The notes beneath the pieces are model-generated. The model was not told the DNA's origin, made no database searches, and worked only from the letters and a program-made list of their open reading frames with translations. From Streptomyces formicae (GTDB lineage Bacteria; Actinomycetota; Actinomycetes; Streptomycetales; Streptomycetaceae), in NCBI RefSeq assembly GCF_022647665.1, contig NZ_CP071872.1:2604001-2668000 (forward strand): DNA of 64,000 bases, read 5' to 3'. This document shows, piece by piece, positions 36,909 to 44,725 of this stretch (position 1 is the stretch's first letter; every line of letters starts with the position of its first letter). A program made the translations under genes and the position numbers.

Positions 36909-38621
36909 TCAGCCCGCGGCGCCCGGCACCCGGGCGATGACGGACGCGAGGTCCGCCGTGGGCGGCAGGGTGCCGAACGCCAGCCCCTGGTCGCCGGCGA
37001 GCCGTGACGCGCAGAACGCGTCCGCCACGGCGGCCGGGGCGTGCCGGACCAGCAGGGAGCCCTGGAGCACCAGGGCCATGCGCTCCACCAGTCTGCGCGC
37101 ACGCAGCGGCGCGTCCTCGGTGAGCACCAGCTCACCTCGCAGCCGCCGCCACGCCTCGTCGATGCGGGCGTCCCCGCCCGCCGCCGCCTCGATCTCGGCG
37201 CCGAAGGCCGCAAGCGACTCGGGCTCGCGGGTCAGAGCGCGCAGCACGTCGAGCGCGTTCACATTGCCCGAGCCCTCCCACAGGCCGTTGAGCGGCGCCT
37301 CCCGGTACAGCCGCGGCATTCCCGACGCCTCGTCATATCCGTTGCCGCCCAGGCACTCCAGCGCCTCGGCGACCGCCGCCGGCTGGCGCTTGCACACCCA
37401 GTACTTGCCGACCGCCGTGGCCATCCGCAGGAACGCCCGCTCCTGCGCGTCGCCGCGCTGCGCCCGGTCGGCCGCGCCCGCGATCCGCAGCGCCAGTGTG
37501 GTCGCCGCCTCCGATTCGAGCCCCAGGTCGGCGATCACATTGCGCATCAGCGGCTGGTCGATCAGCTTCGTGCCGAACACGCTGCGGTGGCGGACGTGAT
37601 GGGCGGCCTGCGCGAGCGCGGCGCGGATCCCCGACGCGGAGCCGAGTACGCAGTCGAGCCGGGTCATCGTGACCATGTCGATGATGGTCCGCACCCCGTG
37701 CCCCTGCGGGCCGACCAGCCAGGCCACGGTGTCGTCGAACTCGGGCTCGCTGCTGGCGTTGCTGCGGTTGCCGAGCTTGTCCTTGAGCCGCTGGATGCGG
37801 AAGGTGTTGCGGCTGCCGTCCGGGAGCACCCGGGGCACGAGGAAGCAGGACAGCCCTCCCTCGTGGCCTTCGGCACGGGAGGTGCCCCCAGGCGTCTGCG
37901 CCAGCACCAGGAAGAGGTCGTTCATCGGGGCGCTGGTGAACCACTTGTGGCCGCGCAGCCGCCAGGTGCCGTCCTGCTGCTCGGTGGCCACCGTGGTGTT
38001 GGCGCGCACATCCGTGCCGCCCTGCTTCTCGGTCATGCCCATCCCGGCGAGCAGCCCGCGCTTGCCCGCGGGGGCCCGCAGGCCCGGGTCGTACGTGCGG
38101 CTGGTCAGCAACGGCTCGTACACCGCGGCGAGTTCGGGTGCCGACCGCAGGGCGGGGACGGCGGCATACGTCATCGAGACCGGGCAGCCGTGGCCCTGTT
38201 CGGCCGAGCTCCACACCATGAACCCGGCCGCGCGCGCCACATGTGCGCCCGGCCGGTCGTCGGCCCAGGGCGCGCCGCCGAGGCCCTCGCCGATCGCCAC
38301 CTCCATCAGCGCGTGGTACGAGGGGTGGAATTCGACCTCGTCGATCCGGTTGCCGTAGCGGTCGTGGGTGCGCAGCTCCGGCTCGTGGCGGTTCGCCTCC
38401 TCGGCCCACCGCTGGACCTGCTCCGACCCGGCCAGCCGGCCGATGCGGTGCAGGTCGTCGGCGTACCATCCGGCGCCCTCGCGCCGCAGTCCCTCCAGCA
38501 GGACGGCGTCGTCGGCGACATCGTGGCCGACGAGCGGCGGCGCCTGGTTGGTCACCTCATGGGTGCGCGCGGTGGGGTTGCTGCGCAGTGTCGTGTCTGT
38601 GGTGTCTGTGGTTGTGGTCAT
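36909..38621 (-). CDS. AidB-like acyl-CoA dehydrogenase family protein
   Basis: This 570-residue flavoprotein resembles AidB of the adaptive response to alkylation: an N-terminal extension (NQAPPLVGHDVADDAVLLEG) and family segments GMGMTEKQGGTDVRANTT, GHKWFTSAPMNDLFLVLAQ, LGNRSNASSEPEFD and CLGGNGYDEASGMPRLYREA. AidB-type proteins bind DNA and FAD; a repair role is not proven. An in-frame extra stretch TSRAEGHEG interrupts the usual AQTPGGLSCFLVPR segment and is encoded by a short repeat (37861-37893). GAGGA lies five bases before ATG 38621. It follows a TetR gene by 42 bases. Confidence 0.87.
   Translation of the reverse strand: MTTTTDTTDTTLRSNPTARTHEVTNQAPPLVGHDVADDAVLLEGLRREGAGWYADDLHRIGRLAGSEQVQRWAEEANRHEPELRTHDRYGNRIDEVEFHPSYHALMEVAIGEGLGGAPWADDRPGAHVARAAGFMVWSSAEQGHGCPVSMTYAAVPALRSAPELAAVYEPLLTSRTYDPGLRAPAGKRGLLAGMGMTEKQGGTDVRANTTVATEQQDGTWRLRGHKWFTSAPMNDLFLVLAQTPGGTSRAEGHEGGLSCFLVPRVLPDGSRNTFRIQRLKDKLGNRSNASSEPEFDDTVAWLVGPQGHGVRTIIDMVTMTRLDCVLGSASGIRAALAQAAHHVRHRSVFGTKLIDQPLMRNVIADLGLESEAATTLALRIAGAADRAQRGDAQERAFLRMATAVGKYWVCKRQPAAVAEALECLGGNGYDEASGMPRLYREAPLNGLWEGSGNVNALDVLRALTREPESLAAFGAEIEAAAGGDARIDEAWRRLRGELVLTEDAPLRARRLVERMALVLQGSLLVRHAPAAVADAFCASRLAGDQGLAFGTLPPTADLASVIARVPGAAG
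37861..37893 (-). repeat. Short palindromic repeat inserted in the aidB-like gene
   Basis: On the coding strand, TGGGGGCACCTCCCGTGCCG followed closely by GAGGGAGG forms imperfect inverted arms. It matches the general form of a short dispersed Streptomyces element (recalled, not searched). It adds about ten codons in frame. Confidence 0.55.
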
Positions 38622-38663
38622 CACGGTCCTCGGGAGTCGAGCTCGATCGGCTGATGGTGGCGC

Positions 38664-39281
38664 TCAGTGCGCGGGTGCGGCGCCCGCGCACCGCAGGGAC
38701 ATCGCCACCAGCTCGGTGACGAGACGGTCGGCGGCGTCGCCTTCGGCGGGAGCGGACAGCGGGTCCACCAGCACCTCGCCGATCGCCCCGGTGAGCGCGG
38801 CGGCGGTCACGTCCGGATCCTGGCCGGGGAGCACCCCGGCGCCGATGCCCTCGCGGATCACCTCGGCGAACACCTCGCGGTAGCGGCCCCGGAACAGCAG
38901 CCGCTCCTCGCCGACCGCCGGCTCCGCCGGCGCCGCGAGCAGGGCGTGGGCCAGACCGCGGGACTCCATGGCGCGGCGGGCGAAGACGCCGACGCCGAGC
39001 GCGAGCCGCTCGACCGGGTCCCTGCCGCCCTCCCTGAGCACCTCGCCGAGCACCTCGACCTCCCGCCCCGACGCGCGGCGGAAGACCTCGACCGCCAGCG
39101 CCCCCTTGGAGGGGAAGTGCTGGTAGACCGAGCCGACCGACATCCCGGCCGCGGCGGCGACCGCCGTGACGGAGGCGTTCGCCCAGCCCACGTCGGCGAC
39201 GACGGCGGTGGCCCGTTCCACCAGGTGCTCCCTGGCGGCGGCGAGGCGGTCCAGCTCGGCGGGCGTCTTGCGGTAGGCCAT
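38664..39281 (-). CDS. TetR-family transcriptional regulator
   Basis: This 205-residue protein has the TetR DNA-binding domain (residues about 15-62: LVERATAVVADVGWANASVT, AGMSVGSVYQHFPSKGALAV) and a helical ligand domain of unknown specificity. The AidB-like gene follows on the same strand, so it probably regulates its own operon. Start ATG at 39281. Confidence 0.85.
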   Translation of the reverse strand: MAYRKTPAELDRLAAAREHLVERATAVVADVGWANASVTAVAAAAGMSVGSVYQHFPSKGALAVEVFRRASGREVEVLGEVLREGGRDPVERLALGVGVFARRAMESRGLAHALLAAPAEPAVGEERLLFRGRYREVFAEVIREGIGAGVLPGQDPDVTAAALTGAIGEVLVDPLSAPAEGDAADRLVTELVAMSLRCAGAAPAH

Positions 39282-39414
39282 GCAAAGAGTGAACCACCAT
39301 TCAGAGCTTCACGCCAGACCTCGACCGGGCCGGAAGGAGGGGCGCGAGGGTCCGTCGGTCACCGGCCGGCGGCGCGGACGAAAGTGTTCGGGAGGGCTGC
39401 CGAAGAGTGGAGTA

Positions 39415-39426
39415 GAAAGCGCTTCC
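39415..39426. promoter_or_regulatory. LacI-type operator-like palindrome upstream of the oxidoreductase gene
   Basis: GAAAGCGCTTCC differs at one position from the perfect palindrome GAAAGCGCTTTC, with a central CG typical of LacI-family sites. It lies about 30 bases before the ATG of the Gfo/Idh/MocA gene. No cognate regulator is adjacent. Confidence 0.5.
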
Positions 39427-39457
39427 TATACGGTGCGGGAATCGTTAAGGTCGCCAC

Positions 39458-40717
39458 ATGCCACCTGTCTCCCTGCTCGTCGTCGGCGCCGGCGACCGCG
39501 GAACCGGGCACGCCCGGTGGGCCCTCGACCACCCCGACCGCGCAACGGTCGTCGCCGTCGCCGAACCGCGCGACGTACGCCGTACCCGTTTCGCCGAGAC
39601 GCACGGCATCGCTCCGGAGAACGCCGTCGCCGACTGGAAGGACCTCGTGGTCCGCGGCCGGATCGCCGACGCGGTGCTGATCTGCACGCCCGACCGGCTG
39701 CACGTGGAACCGGCCGCGGCCTTCGCCGCCCTTGGCTACCACATCATGCTGGAGAAGCCGATGGCCCTCGACGAGACTGCGTGCCGCGAGATCGTCGCCG
39801 CCGTCGAGCGCGCCGGGGTGATGCTCGCCGTCGGCCACGTTCTGCGCTACACCCCCTACACGCGCACCCTCAAGCAGCTCGTCGACTCCGGGCGGATCGG
39901 CGACATCATCAGCGTCCAGCACCTGGAACCCGTCGGCTTCTGGCACCAGGCGCACTCCTTCGTACGCGGCAACTGGCGCCGCCACGACGAGTCGACGTCC
40001 ATGCTCATGGCCAAGTCCTGCCACGACCTGGACTGGTTGCAGTACGTCATCGGCAGCCCGCCCGCCCGGGTGTCCAGCTTCGGCCGGCTGTCCCACTTCA
40101 CCGCGGCCAACCGGCCCGCGGACGCCGCCGACCGCTGTACGGACTGCTCCGTCGAGGCCCACTGCCCGTACTCCGCCCGGCGTCTGTACGGCGGCATGCT
40201 CGACCGGGGAGAGCACGTCTGGCCGCTCAGCGTCGTCGTGGACGACTTCACGCCCCCCGCGCTCGACGAGGCCCTGCGCACCGGACCGTACGGCCGGTGC
40301 GTGTACGCCTGCGACAACGACGTCGTCGACCACCAGGTCGTCGCCATGGAGTTCCCGGGCGGGGCCACCGCCACCTTCACCATGACCGCGTTCACCGAGC
40401 TCACCAACCGCCGCACCCGGATCTTCGGCACGCGCGGCGAGCTGACCGGTGACGGCGAGACCATCCGTGTGTACGACTTCCTCACCCGCACCGAGGAGAC
40501 CGTCACGCCCACCGGGCACGGCGAGATGACGGCCGCCGGGGGCCATGGCGGAGGCGACGCGGGGCTGATGGACGCCTTCGTCGGGGCCGTCGCCACCGGG
40601 GACCGCACGCTCGTCACGTCGGGCCCGCGCGACTCCCTCGCAAGTCATCTCGCGGTGCTCGCGGCCGAACGCGCCCGGCACAGCGGCACCGTGGAGCCGG
40701 TGCCGGACGTTTCCTGA
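39458..40717 (+). CDS. Gfo/Idh/MocA-family NAD(P)-dependent oxidoreductase
   Basis: This 419-residue cytosolic enzyme starts with the Rossmann motif (SLLVVGAGDRGTGHARWAL). It has the family lysine motif MLEKPMALDE and the HVLRYTPYTR and ESTSMLMAKSCHDLDWLQYV segments. An internal CTDCSVEAHCPYSARRLYGG cluster, with two CxxC-like cysteine pairs, is seen in a subgroup of these enzymes and may bind metal. Substrate is probably a sugar or cyclitol. It is convergent with a heparinase-like gene with a strong hairpin between. Confidence 0.85.
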   Translation: MPPVSLLVVGAGDRGTGHARWALDHPDRATVVAVAEPRDVRRTRFAETHGIAPENAVADWKDLVVRGRIADAVLICTPDRLHVEPAAAFAALGYHIMLEKPMALDETACREIVAAVERAGVMLAVGHVLRYTPYTRTLKQLVDSGRIGDIISVQHLEPVGFWHQAHSFVRGNWRRHDESTSMLMAKSCHDLDWLQYVIGSPPARVSSFGRLSHFTAANRPADAADRCTDCSVEAHCPYSARRLYGGMLDRGEHVWPLSVVVDDFTPPALDEALRTGPYGRCVYACDNDVVDHQVVAMEFPGGATATFTMTAFTELTNRRTRIFGTRGELTGDGETIRVYDFLTRTEETVTPTGHGEMTAAGGHGGGDAGLMDAFVGAVATGDRTLVTSGPRDSLASHLAVLAAERARHSGTVEPVPDVS

Positions 40718-40725
40718 GCACCCTT

Positions 40726-40757
40726 CCGATCGCGCCGGCCGGAGCCGGCGCGATCGG
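40726..40757. terminator. Bidirectional hairpin between oxidoreductase and heparinase-like genes
   Basis: CCGATCGCGCCGGC (40726-40739) and GCCGGCGCGATCGG (40744-40757) form a perfect 14-base stem with a four-base CGGA loop. Confidence 0.9.
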
Positions 40758-40766
40758 GTCCCGTGC

Positions 40767-42605
40767 TCAGGCAGCGTGGGGGCGGACGACCAGGACGAAG
40801 TCGGCGGCCGCGGTGGTGCCGCGGGAGCGCAGCCGCAGTCGGTACGCAGTCTCGGGTCCGCCCAAGTGCCCGATGGTGTCGATGCGTTCGGTCTCCGGCC
40901 GCCAGACGGCCCCGTCGAAGCTGAGGGTCGCGACTCCGCGGGTGCTTGACCAGACGGCGGTCGACCCGTCCAGGCGGGGCTCGATCCGGCTGATGAACAG
41001 CTCCTCCACGTGACCGGCACCGTCGAAGGTGTCGGTGAGGGAGAGCGTGGAGAGCGTGGCGTCGGACCGCCAGGTGAAGGAACGCAGGACCTGACGGTCC
41101 TCGTACGCCGCCGACAGGTCGAGGACCAGCCCGGAACCGGAACCGGAACCCGAACCGGAACCCGACCCGGACTCGGGCCCCGACTCGGACTCGGACCCCG
41201 ACCCGGACCCTGACCCGTGCTCGGCGACGCGTACTGCCACGACGGTCGCGGCGGCCTCGCGGCCCGGCTGCTGGACGGCACCGTCCACGACCGGGACGGA
41301 GTGCGCCCGTGCGGACGGGTGCAGATGGCCGGTGTAGCGCTCCGGGCCGAAGTAACCGTGCGAATAGCTGCCCGCGCCGAGGTCGGCCAGCAGTTCCTCG
41401 CCGTCCACGCTCAGCGTGAAGTGGCCCAGGTCGTTGTGGTTGTGCGACTCGGCGTTGTGGCCGCCCTTCGCCGCGAAGACGACCTGTGCTCCGCCGACCG
41501 TGCGCCGGTCGACCAGCCAGGCCAGATCCGGCAGCCATGTGGCCGCGTCGGCGACCGGGGCGTCGAGTACGGCCGGGTCGGTCCAGGCCAGGGTCCGCGC
41601 CAGGTGCGCCCAGCGGTGGCACCAGTCGTCACCGGACGCGGGGACCGTCACCGCCGCCGGTACGGGCGCCCCGAGGCGTTCCCGCAGCCGGGAGGCGAGC
41701 CCGGTCGGCAGCGACGGTGCGCGGGTGGTGTCGGAGAACATCACGTACTCCCCGCCGCCGAGCGCGATCGCCTGCGGGAAGGCGGCCACCGCTGCCGCCA
41801 CCGGAGTGTCGCGGAGCAGGTCGAGGCCGGTACGCGCGCGCAGCGCCTCGGCGAAGTAGGTGAAGTAGCCGAAACCGTAGACCCAGTACGCGATGCCCTC
41901 CGCGCATCCGCCGTCGGCGCCGAAGCCGCTGAGGTAGACCTCCAGCACATCCAGGCAGCGTTCCATGGCCTCGGCCAGCTCGTCGGGGTCGGTCATCAGG
42001 GCGAGCGCGGCCATTCCGGCGGAACCGGCGCACACAGCAGACCAGTTGTTGGTGTGGGACTCCCACAGCCACGGCTGCTTGCTGCCGAAGAACGGGCCCA
42101 GGACGCGGCGGTGCACCTCCGCGCGGGCACGGTCGGCGACGGCGGCGGGCAGCCGGTCGCCGAGGAGCGTGACGATCTCGGCGAGAGCGTGGGCGGTCTC
42201 GGCGGCGAACAGGTCCACGCACTGCTCCATGGGCCGCCCCGCCGGCGCGAGCAGATACGCGTGCGCGGGCAGGGCCCAGGTGTACTCGTCGCAGACCGAC
42301 CAGACCATGTCGGCCAGGGCCTCGACCACGGCCGGATCGCCGTCGAGCCAGGCGGTCGCGGCAAGCGCGTTGAGCCGGCCGCGCCGGGCGAAGTACACCC
42401 GCTCGTACGGCACCCGGTCGCCGTCGGCCTCGAAGCGGTGGAACTGCGACCACGAGGGCGTGGCGGTGTCCGCGCCGTGCACCGCCTCGGCCCGCAGCCC
42501 CGCCCACAGAGCGTCGAGGTGGGGCCCGGTGAGCGGCTCGGGCACGGCCGGACCGGGGGAGGCGGCGAGGGCGGCGCGCAGTTCGGAGCGGGAGTAGCGG
42601 GACAT
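40767..42605 (-). CDS. Heparinase II/III-like polysaccharide lyase family protein
   Basis: This 612-residue protein has an alpha-toroid N-terminal part (about 1-320) and a heparinase II/III-like beta-sandwich. Typical segments are WLWESHTNNWSAVCAGSAGM, YWVYGFGYFTYFAEALR, FAAKGGHNAESHNHNDLGHF and LLADLGAGSYS. It would act on uronic-acid-containing glycans. No signal peptide is seen, suggesting cytoplasmic action. Between about residues 460 and 490 is a Gly-Ser/Glu low-complexity run encoded by a hexanucleotide repeat. ATG 42605 follows GGAGG. It is co-oriented with the SGNH hydrolase gene upstream. Confidence 0.82.
   Translation of the reverse strand: MSRYSRSELRAALAASPGPAVPEPLTGPHLDALWAGLRAEAVHGADTATPSWSQFHRFEADGDRVPYERVYFARRGRLNALAATAWLDGDPAVVEALADMVWSVCDEYTWALPAHAYLLAPAGRPMEQCVDLFAAETAHALAEIVTLLGDRLPAAVADRARAEVHRRVLGPFFGSKQPWLWESHTNNWSAVCAGSAGMAALALMTDPDELAEAMERCLDVLEVYLSGFGADGGCAEGIAYWVYGFGYFTYFAEALRARTGLDLLRDTPVAAAVAAFPQAIALGGGEYVMFSDTTRAPSLPTGLASRLRERLGAPVPAAVTVPASGDDWCHRWAHLARTLAWTDPAVLDAPVADAATWLPDLAWLVDRRTVGGAQVVFAAKGGHNAESHNHNDLGHFTLSVDGEELLADLGAGSYSHGYFGPERYTGHLHPSARAHSVPVVDGAVQQPGREAAATVVAVRVAEHGSGSGSGSESESGPESGSGSGSGSGSGSGLVLDLSAAYEDRQVLRSFTWRSDATLSTLSLTDTFDGAGHVEELFISRIEPRLDGSTAVWSSTRGVATLSFDGAVWRPETERIDTIGHLGGPETAYRLRLRSRGTTAAADFVLVVRPHAA
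41130..41216. repeat. Hexanucleotide microsatellite inside the heparinase-like gene
   Basis: CGGAAC/CGACCC-type six-base units repeat about 14 times with drift. On the coding strand they give alternating Gly-Ser and Ser-Glu residues; six-base steps keep the frame. Confidence 0.8.
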
Positions 42606-42869
42606 GGACCGTGAACCTCCGAGGGAGTCGCCGTCGCCGGCCGTGTCTGGGACCGCACCCTGATCTCGGTACGCCGGTCGGTGGGCTCCGCCTCCACATG
42701 GGTGCAGGAGAGACACAGACAACCAGGGGACGGGGTGCTTGCTCCATGGACTGACCGGACACGGAGCTTGGACAAATGCGGCGGCCCGCGGGCGGGCCCT
42801 CCACGGGCGAGGCCGGGCCGCCCGCTCCGGCCGCGGCCCGGCGGGCGCCCACCCGGCCCGGCGGGCGGC

Positions 42870-44093
42870 TCAGTCGTCCTCGGCGGCGAACGGTCCGCCG
42901 GTGCCGAAGGCCACGGCCGCGAAGCGCTCGCCGATGCGGTGGTGCGTGGCGGCGTCGGGGTGGAGCTGGTCGGGCAGCGGCAGCTCGGCGAAGTCCGCCT
43001 CGCCGTAGAGATCGCGGCCGTCGAGGTAGTGCAGGTTCGGGTCGTCGGTCGCCCGCTGCTTCACGATGCGGGACAGCTCGTCCCGGATGACGTTGAGCGT
43101 CAGCTTCCCGGCGGCCCGCTCCGCGGGGTCGCCCGCGGCCCGGAACCGGAGCTTCCCTTCGCTGAGGTCGGTGAAGTCCGGGGCGCTGGGGCCGGGGGTG
43201 TGCTCGTGGACGGGACACAGGATGGGCGAGACGACCAGCAGCGGAGCGGTGGGGTGCCCCTCGCGGATGGTGTCGAGGAAGCCGTGCACCGCCGGGGTGA
43301 AGGCACGCAGCCGCATCAGGTCGGTGTTGACCAGGTTGATGCCGATCTTGACGCTGATCAGGTCCGCGGGGGTGTCCCGCACGGCGCGGGCGGTGAACGC
43401 GTCGAGCAGGGCGCTGCCGCCCAGCCCGAGGTTGATCAGCTCCACGCCGCCGAGGGAGGCGGCCAGCGCCGGCCAGGTCGAGGTGGGGCCGGCGGCGTCG
43501 GAGCCGTGGCTGATCGAACTGCCGTGGTGCAGCCACACCTTGCGGCCCCGGTCGGGCACGGCCTCGACGGGGGCGTCGGAGCGCAGGGCGACCAGGTGGG
43601 TGACCTCGTTGTACGGCAACCAGATCTCGACGTCCTTCACCCGGTCGGGAAGGCCGGTGAACCGGACGGTGCCGACCGGTCCTGGCCGGGTTTCGGCGGA
43701 CCCGGTGACCATGTCCACCGTCAGTACGTTGCCGCCGGTCACGCCGGCACGCCCGGCCAGGCGGCCGTCGACGAGCAGGTCGTACACACCGTCCGGACGC
43801 GGCGGGGCGCCCTGGTAGGCCATCTTGGTGCGCAGCGCGTCCAGCTCGACGGCCGTGGCCCGGGTGCGGAGGACCAGCCGTACGCCGGAGGGCTGCGCCT
43901 CCACCATGGCCAGCTGCCCGTCGCCGCACTGCGCACGGGCCCGTGCGGGCAGCCGGTGCGGAAGTACCCCGTGCGGGGTGCGCTCCAGCTCGAGCGCGCC
44001 GCGCAGCAGGTCCGCGGTGAGGGGCGTGGTGATCCAGTCCGTCGGCCGGGGCGTGGTGGCGGGGTCGGGGATGTCGTCGTGCTGGTGATCCAT
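42870..44093 (-). CDS. SGNH/GDSL-family hydrolase
   Basis: This 407-residue protein has an N-terminal beta-sandwich (about 1-200) followed by an SGNH esterase domain. The nucleophile block is HHGSSISHGSDA (about 205). The second glycine block is INLGLGGSALLD, the asparagine block IGINLVNTD, and the catalytic Asp-His block PDQLHPDAATHHRIG near residue 385. It lacks a signal peptide. Such enzymes deacetylate or de-esterify sugars or lipids; with the heparinase-like gene downstream, a carbohydrate ester is likely but unproven. The GC-rich gap between the two genes (42770-42869) can form stable hairpins. Confidence 0.82.
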   Translation of the reverse strand: MDHQHDDIPDPATTPRPTDWITTPLTADLLRGALELERTPHGVLPHRLPARARAQCGDGQLAMVEAQPSGVRLVLRTRATAVELDALRTKMAYQGAPPRPDGVYDLLVDGRLAGRAGVTGGNVLTVDMVTGSAETRPGPVGTVRFTGLPDRVKDVEIWLPYNEVTHLVALRSDAPVEAVPDRGRKVWLHHGSSISHGSDAAGPTSTWPALAASLGGVELINLGLGGSALLDAFTARAVRDTPADLISVKIGINLVNTDLMRLRAFTPAVHGFLDTIREGHPTAPLLVVSPILCPVHEHTPGPSAPDFTDLSEGKLRFRAAGDPAERAAGKLTLNVIRDELSRIVKQRATDDPNLHYLDGRDLYGEADFAELPLPDQLHPDAATHHRIGERFAAVAFGTGGPFAAEDD

Positions 44094-44291
44094 GGTCTCA
44101 GCCTGTCAACCGGATTCCTGATCCGCACACGGTTTTCGGCCCACCGTGAACGATGCCGCCCGCACCCGTGCTGCGTGGACGGGATCGTGAAGAACGGCCC
44201 CGGGGCAGAGCCTCCTCCTGAACGTGTTCAATAATGGTTCGTGTGGGCCTCGCCGAGTAGTCACACCGGCCGTACGAAGGACGAAGCAACG

Positions 44292-44645
44292 ATGAACATC
44301 ACGCACGCGCGCCGTCTCGCTGCCCGGATCGCGGCGGCGGCGTACGTCACCCTGATCGCCGCGGGCGGTGTCGCCCACGGGCTGGCCGGCGGCCCGGAGA
44401 GCGGGCCGGAGGGCCTGTTCACCACGCTCTACTTCGCCTCGTTGCCGGGCTCCGTGCTCGTCATCGCCCTCGTGCTGCTGCCGCTGGCCGCCGTCGCCGG
44501 CGGCTTCGACCCCGATGCCCAGACCGGGAGCCCTTTCGGCGCTCTGGCGTATCTCGTCGGCGGAGCACTGCTCAACGTGGGCTTGGCGTGGGGTGCCCTG
44601 CGCTTCGTCCGGCTCTTCGTACGCGAGGCTCGCGGCGCCCGCTGA
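44292..44645 (+). CDS. Small membrane protein of unknown function
   Basis: This 117-residue protein has three hydrophobic segments (AARIAAAAYVTLIAAGGVAH, SVLVIALVLLPLAAVAG, LAYLVGGALLNVGLAWGAL). The ATG at 44292 has GAAGGA upstream. The CHAT-domain gene begins about 80 bases later on the same strand; the gap carries a short GGACGAC tandem repeat (44643-44668) but no hairpin terminator that I see. It may form an operon with the CHAT pair. Function unknown. Confidence 0.7.
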   Translation: MNITHARRLAARIAAAAYVTLIAAGGVAHGLAGGPESGPEGLFTTLYFASLPGSVLVIALVLLPLAAVAGGFDPDAQTGSPFGALAYLVGGALLNVGLAWGALRFVRLFVREARGAR

Positions 44646-44725
44646 CGGACGACGGACGACGGACGACGGCGTACGGGCCGGTGCGGACCGCCAAGGGCAT
44701 CGGTTCCGTGGGAGAGTTGACTGCT

